64,000 nucleotides of DNA, from positions 496,001 through 560,000 of the forward strand of contig JALLLS010000011.1 of assembly GCA_025094145.1 (NCBI GenBank), given 5' to 3'. The position numbers and the translations under genes are program-made. Numbering within the stretch: position 1 is the stretch's first letter; each line of letters starts with the position of its first letter. Below are positions 60,001-64,000 of this stretch, in pieces. The DNA comes from Spinellus fusiger (taxonomy: Eukaryota; Mucoromycota; Mucoromycetes; Mucorales; Phycomycetaceae). The notes under the pieces are model-generated. The model was not told the origin of the DNA and did not search any database. It worked only from the letters and a program-made list of their open reading frames with translations.

Positions 60001-61898
60001 TGAACATTATCAAGAGTGAAAAGGTAAGAGGACACCTTCGCAGTACCAAAGGTAAACACAAATAGTATTGACTGCATTCATAGTAATGGTATTATTCATA
60101 CATAAAGGGAAAATGTCTAATCTCTTGGACACTGTGTTTGTATTATAGATGGCAAGGAAGTACTTCAAGACCTTGAGCTTGAAACCCTTGAGACGGGAGA
60201 AATCATTATACCTGACTGTGATGCAAATCAAGTACTGGAATTGTTTGTTACCTACCAAGGGCCCTACACAGAATACGATTACAAGGTACAGCCTGTCATG
60301 ACAGTTTCTATGGGCGACATTATGGCTAAGCATAACAGATTAAAACCACAGTTTCCTATACAACAGAGACCAAAGAACGCAGGTTTATATCTGCAGATGT
60401 TGTTCATATTATTGAGCCATTGACTGTAACAGAGTCAAGCATTTTCAGAGAGACTTGGTAAGGTGTCTTTACTCATGTCTATAAACTAAATCTCATATTA
60501 TGGTTCTACTCTAGTGTTTTTCTCAAGGTCGAACTTTCTTGCAATGGAAAGTGGCCAGTAAGAATACTTGGATCTAATCTGTGTCCTTCCAAGACATATG
60601 CTATAGAAAGACATCCAGAGACAGATCAATGGGATTTGGTAGGACGGAGGCAGTGGGATAGGTTACTTATCATATACTCTTTGCAGACACTATTTCCTAA
60701 ACAAGTGGCTACTTTTGTCTACAGACTAGTGAAGCGTGATCCTTCTGACAATGGTAGCCGTTTATAGGTAGCTTATTGTTGGTATGAAACTCAACATTAC
60801 TATACAATAGAAAGAGAACACCTTAAATCAAAGGTTCAATTTACTGTAAACTATCGCACAGTCAAGAATGGTAAGATGATGGACACAACCCATAACTCAT
60901 TCCTATATTAGAGGTAGAGACAAGTTTAGAAGCTATGCTTAGGCATAAGCTGGAAGAACACCATCTTGGACAGCACTCTGCCTATGTCTTTTTACAAGTG
61001 CAGGAAAAATTCCTTCAGTCAGTGGATTATGCTAGCTATGGGTTAACAGATGTTGTTCATTTGGATAACTTTGATGCTGAGTTGTGTGAATCTTTTCTTC
61101 TTCACCGAGATTTGAAAACAAAAGTTCAACTTCTGGATCTAATTGAGGAATTCTTTGAGGTAATAGATCAAGGCAAGGTAGATTGCTTATTGACTGCTTT
61201 AGAAACACGAAGCCATTACAGTGCATACCATCAAAGAAAAAACACCCAGCGCCACAGTCAATGCTGTCTCTTTCTTATTAGATGTACCCACTTCCAAGGT
61301 ACTAAATATCTATTTTCATTTATATTCTCATCCCATTTCTTATTTGTTGTGTAGATCTTACACACAGCAGAACTTGTTTTGTCGGTGGATAAGGATTTGC
61401 TGGTGTCTGAAGCATGTCCCTGTGTTTTGCGTATCAAACAATCCATGTACTGGACAGCAAACACAAATGATAGCAAACCTCAGGAAGATTTTCTTTATAC
61501 CATTGACGTGGACTATGATAATTGGCTTCTTTCTGGAAAGAAACGTCTACGATTCACTTCAAAGGTAGATATTCATCTATCCCTTCTAATACTCATCTTT
61601 TTCTTTCTAGCCAGGAGAAGTGGTTGAGTTCTCTCTAAGCTTGGTGCCTCTCAAGACAGGCAACCTGTTACTTCCATCTGTTCGAGTGTCTGCTGTTTCC
61701 TCCAATGTCTTTTCAGCTACTGTCTACGTGAATAGTGCACAACAAATCCTCGTCAAACCAAAATCCACCACGGCCACTTTCTTCATTGAACAGCAACAGC
61801 GTTTCTTACAACCACAAACAGTTCCTGCTTTTACTAGTAGTCCTGAACGTCCTATGGCGTCTCCTGACGGTTCTCATCAGAATAACCATCTCGGATAA
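57025..61898 (+). CDS. TRS130: TRAPP-II subunit Trs130 / TRAPPC10
   Basis: 1198 aa from 23 exons, starts at 57025, 57315, 57557, 57801, 57952, 58308, 58530, 58793, 58947, 59140, 59354, 59528, 59696, 59902, 60149, 60339, 60515, 60687, 60811, 60912, 61203, 61355 and 61611. Their ends are 57261, 57511, 57749, 57897, 58202, 58472, 58712, 58884, 59099, 59276, 59466, 59647, 59855, 60051, 60285, 60457, 60638, 60753, 60870, 61159, 61298, 61564 and 61898. Summed length is an exact multiple of three. Part of the complex activating Ypt/Rab GTPases in late Golgi traffic. Landmarks: EWMVVYVAGQDAKKS, YEDALIQYDELEASFFQ, LAWFGHFGGTDPGDD and SFLLDVPTSK; beta-sandwich C-terminal third. Length is between yeast (1102) and human (1259). 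Confidence 0.92.
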
Positions 61899-62505
61899 AC
61901 AAAGCGTATGATATAGCGTGAGTTTGTCTGTGATTGTCTAGGCAGTGTAGTGTAGTGTTTTCTTTTTCTTTTCTTTTAATGAACAGAGTTATTTCTCGCT
62001 TGTCTAGTACCTGAATATTCTATTGTTCTATTTTTTATGCTCCTTATTATGTCTATTAGTGGAATTTTCTTTTTTATTACTAGGAACCAAATAGATAGGC
62101 TAGGAGAGGAGCCATGGATATCTGTAGTTGATACTGTCCAAGTCCATCTTTAGCATGAAAAACAGTCCTTTTTTTTTTCTTTCTTCCTTTTGGATCTTAA
62201 TTTAATGTCTATAGAAGAGCTAGGGCTACTGATTGGATGTCTAGAAACAGTGCCTCTATCTACAGCATACCTTTATGAACTCTATTATTCTATTATCATC
62301 AAGATATTCACATGCTTTTTTTATCTCTTAGAACTACAGTCTAATGATTAAATAGTAGGTTATGGCCTGTAATTGAATAGGATTTGAGAGTAAAAGAGTG
62401 GAGCAAGTGGTGCCTATGAATGTTCCTCAGGAGTGACTGTCAATTATGAGGAAACTCTCCAAAAGAAGTCACTGTGATAGAATAAGCACACTTCTCTTTA
62501 CTACC
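61899..62505. other. intergenic spacer
   Basis: 3' region of TRS130 and promoter of the PPWD1 gene. T-rich tracts; no gene seen. Confidence 0.6.
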
Positions 62506-64000
62506 ATGGCATCCTCAGAAGAGCAAGCTACCGAGCAACTCAACAGTAAACGCAGCCTTCAACAGAAGATTGTGGATGAATCCGATGGTACACTTATAAA
62601 TATGTTTATAGAAAGACACTCTACCTTCAATTCTTACCTGGAGAGTCCTATATTAACAATACTTCCGTTTAGATGAAGATATTGGACCTGCTCTGCCACC
62701 CACAGAAGATAAGGAGCGACCTAAAAAAAAGAAGCGCTGTAAGTGTTGATTCATAGCCACCAACATGTTGAATACATGTATTTATTTATCTCTCTATTTT
62801 CCATGGTAGCTTTGGCACACGAAAAGCTTTTTCTATCCCACCTTCCTTCGTCTGATATGTACGAGACAAGTTATATGCATCGAGATATGTTGAATCACGT
62901 ACAAGTCACCAAGTAAGAATCAGTCTTTCCTAAACCAACCATACTTTCTCTTGTTTTTTTTTACTGATGATGGGCACTCTATTAGGCATGATTTTATTAT
63001 TACTACTTCTACAGACGGACACTTGAAGTTCTGGAAAAAGACAGCTACAGGCATTGAGTTTGTAAAGCATTATCGTTCCCATCTCTCTAGTATTGTTAGT
63101 ATCAGTCTTTCTGCTGATCATGAGCTACTGGCTACTATTTCTGATGATAAAGCCCTTAAAGTATATGATATCACAAACTTTGGTGAGTTGGATATACATG
63201 GATGCACCCAATGTATGGACACTACATTAATATCACTGAACAGATATGATCAATATGATCAAACTTGGTTATAAGCCCAAGAGTGTATGCTGGATTCATC
63301 AAAAGGGACAGGCGCAGGCATTGGCGGCTGTGTAAGTGGGGATTCTGTAAAGAAGAAAAGACTCACTCTGATATAGATCTGAAGCTGCCAATTCAACCAT
63401 CCACATTTACGATGGACGTGCTGATGGAACCCCCATTCACAGTATTTCTACCATTCACCACAGTCCTGTTCATCTTATGACGGTGAGTAAACGCGCTTTA
63501 TTTGTTAGACAGTGGTTAATATTTGTTTAGTTCAACTCTAAATTCAACTGTATCATCTCAGCAGATTCTCAAGGCATGATTGAATACTGGTCTCCTAATG
63601 CACCTTTTGATCTTCCTAAAGATCTGGCCTTTGAAATGAAATCACAGACTGATTTGTATGAATTCAAAAAGGTAGGACTTGCCATCCTATCCCTCTCTAC
63701 TGACATGGAATTGCTGTGCTTAGAGCAGATCAGTGCCCACATGTATTCAGCTCTCTCCAGACCAGTCCAGCTTTGTGACCATGAGCTTCCCAGATCGACA
63801 GGTGCGTCTGTTCAAGGCAGCCACAGGTAAAATCTACCGCAAATACGATGAGAGCCTACAGATTATCAGTGAAATGCAGCAGGTACACTCGACTCTATTG
63901 TTAGACTGTGTAGGTTTATTGACACACATACACACACTCTCTTTTCTTTTTCTTTTTCTTTTCTTTTTTATAGGCAGGAACAGCTCTTTATAAATTAGAT
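62506..64000 (+). CDS. PPWD1-type WD40 cyclophilin (peptidyl-prolyl isomerase), 5' part
   Basis: Partial: nine exons in the window, 62506..62587, 62673..62738, 62810..62912, 62986..63182, 63244..63331, 63377..63482, 63531..63671, 63724..63882 and 63974 onward past the edge. An acidic/basic leader ([16 protein letters not shown], then KKKKRS) is followed by [28 protein letters not shown] and WD40 strands ([74 protein letters not shown]). This order is that of PPWD1, a spliceosome-associated cyclophilin; the isomerase domain would lie beyond the window. All joins preserve frame. Confidence 0.92.

Overview
The window is nuclear DNA from a fungus, most likely an early-diverging Mucoromycota species (Mucorales-like). 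It is AT-rich between genes. Genes carry many very short GT-AG introns, often 40-70 nt. The gene set is typically fungal (HIS7, TRS130, YSH1, NUM1/MCP5, verprolin, NMA111). Degenerate Tc1/mariner-type transposons, a LINE-like ORF1 and a helicase remnant are also present. No rRNA, tRNA or CRISPR was recognised. Exon models were built by eye: splice sites were joined and checked for frame and protein-family continuity.

Layout. 1-3.1 kb: 5' half of an HtrA-type protease (NMA111), an unrecognised ORF and a PP1 inhibitor-2 gene (GLC8). 3.1-7.0 kb: AT-rich, no gene. 7.0-12.85 kb: a transposon nest bounded by ~480-bp inverted repeats flanked by TA, holding Tc1 transposase, LINE ORF1 and other decayed coding fragments. 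12.9-16.9 kb: no convincing gene. 16.9-32.4 kb: Msn2/4-like zinc finger factor, F-box protein, a mitochondrial RlmN-type radical-SAM methyltransferase, verprolin/WIP, a TMEM33/Pom33 protein and a 1719-residue Num1/Mcp5-like cortical anchor. 32.8-33.9 kb: helicase remnant plus Tc1 remnant copy 1. 34.2-40.5 kb: HIS7, histone H1, a Ral-like GTPase pseudogene and an Nta1-type N-terminal amidase. 43.1-46.2 kb: secreted-type kelch protein with three membrane segments. 49.1-52.1 kb: CPSF-73/YSH1. 52.2-54.5 kb: Tc1 remnant copy 2 and one copy of an old ~0.8-1.0 kb direct repeat, whose partner lies at 48.0-48.8 kb. 54.6-64 kb: L-type lectin, Siva-like cysteine-rich protein, TRAPP-II subunit TRS130/TRAPPC10 and the start of the WD40-cyclophilin PPWD1.

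The genes do not form one pathway. Several share trafficking, cortex or actin roles (verprolin, Num1, L-type lectin, Trs130, Pom33/TMEM33). Others serve RNA and protein metabolism (YSH1, RlmN, PPWD1, NTA1, F-box, GLC8). HIS7 carries a perfect Gcn4-type TGACTCA about 100 bp upstream of its start.

The most interesting points are: the TA-flanked long-inverted-repeat nest; two consecutive GC-AG introns in NTA1; a frame-preserving, stop-free intron exactly in the linker of an Msn2-type zinc finger pair; a broken Ral-like GTPase that still has its CAAX box; the fungal RlmN; the fungal Siva-like protein; and the diverged direct repeat upstream of two unrelated genes.
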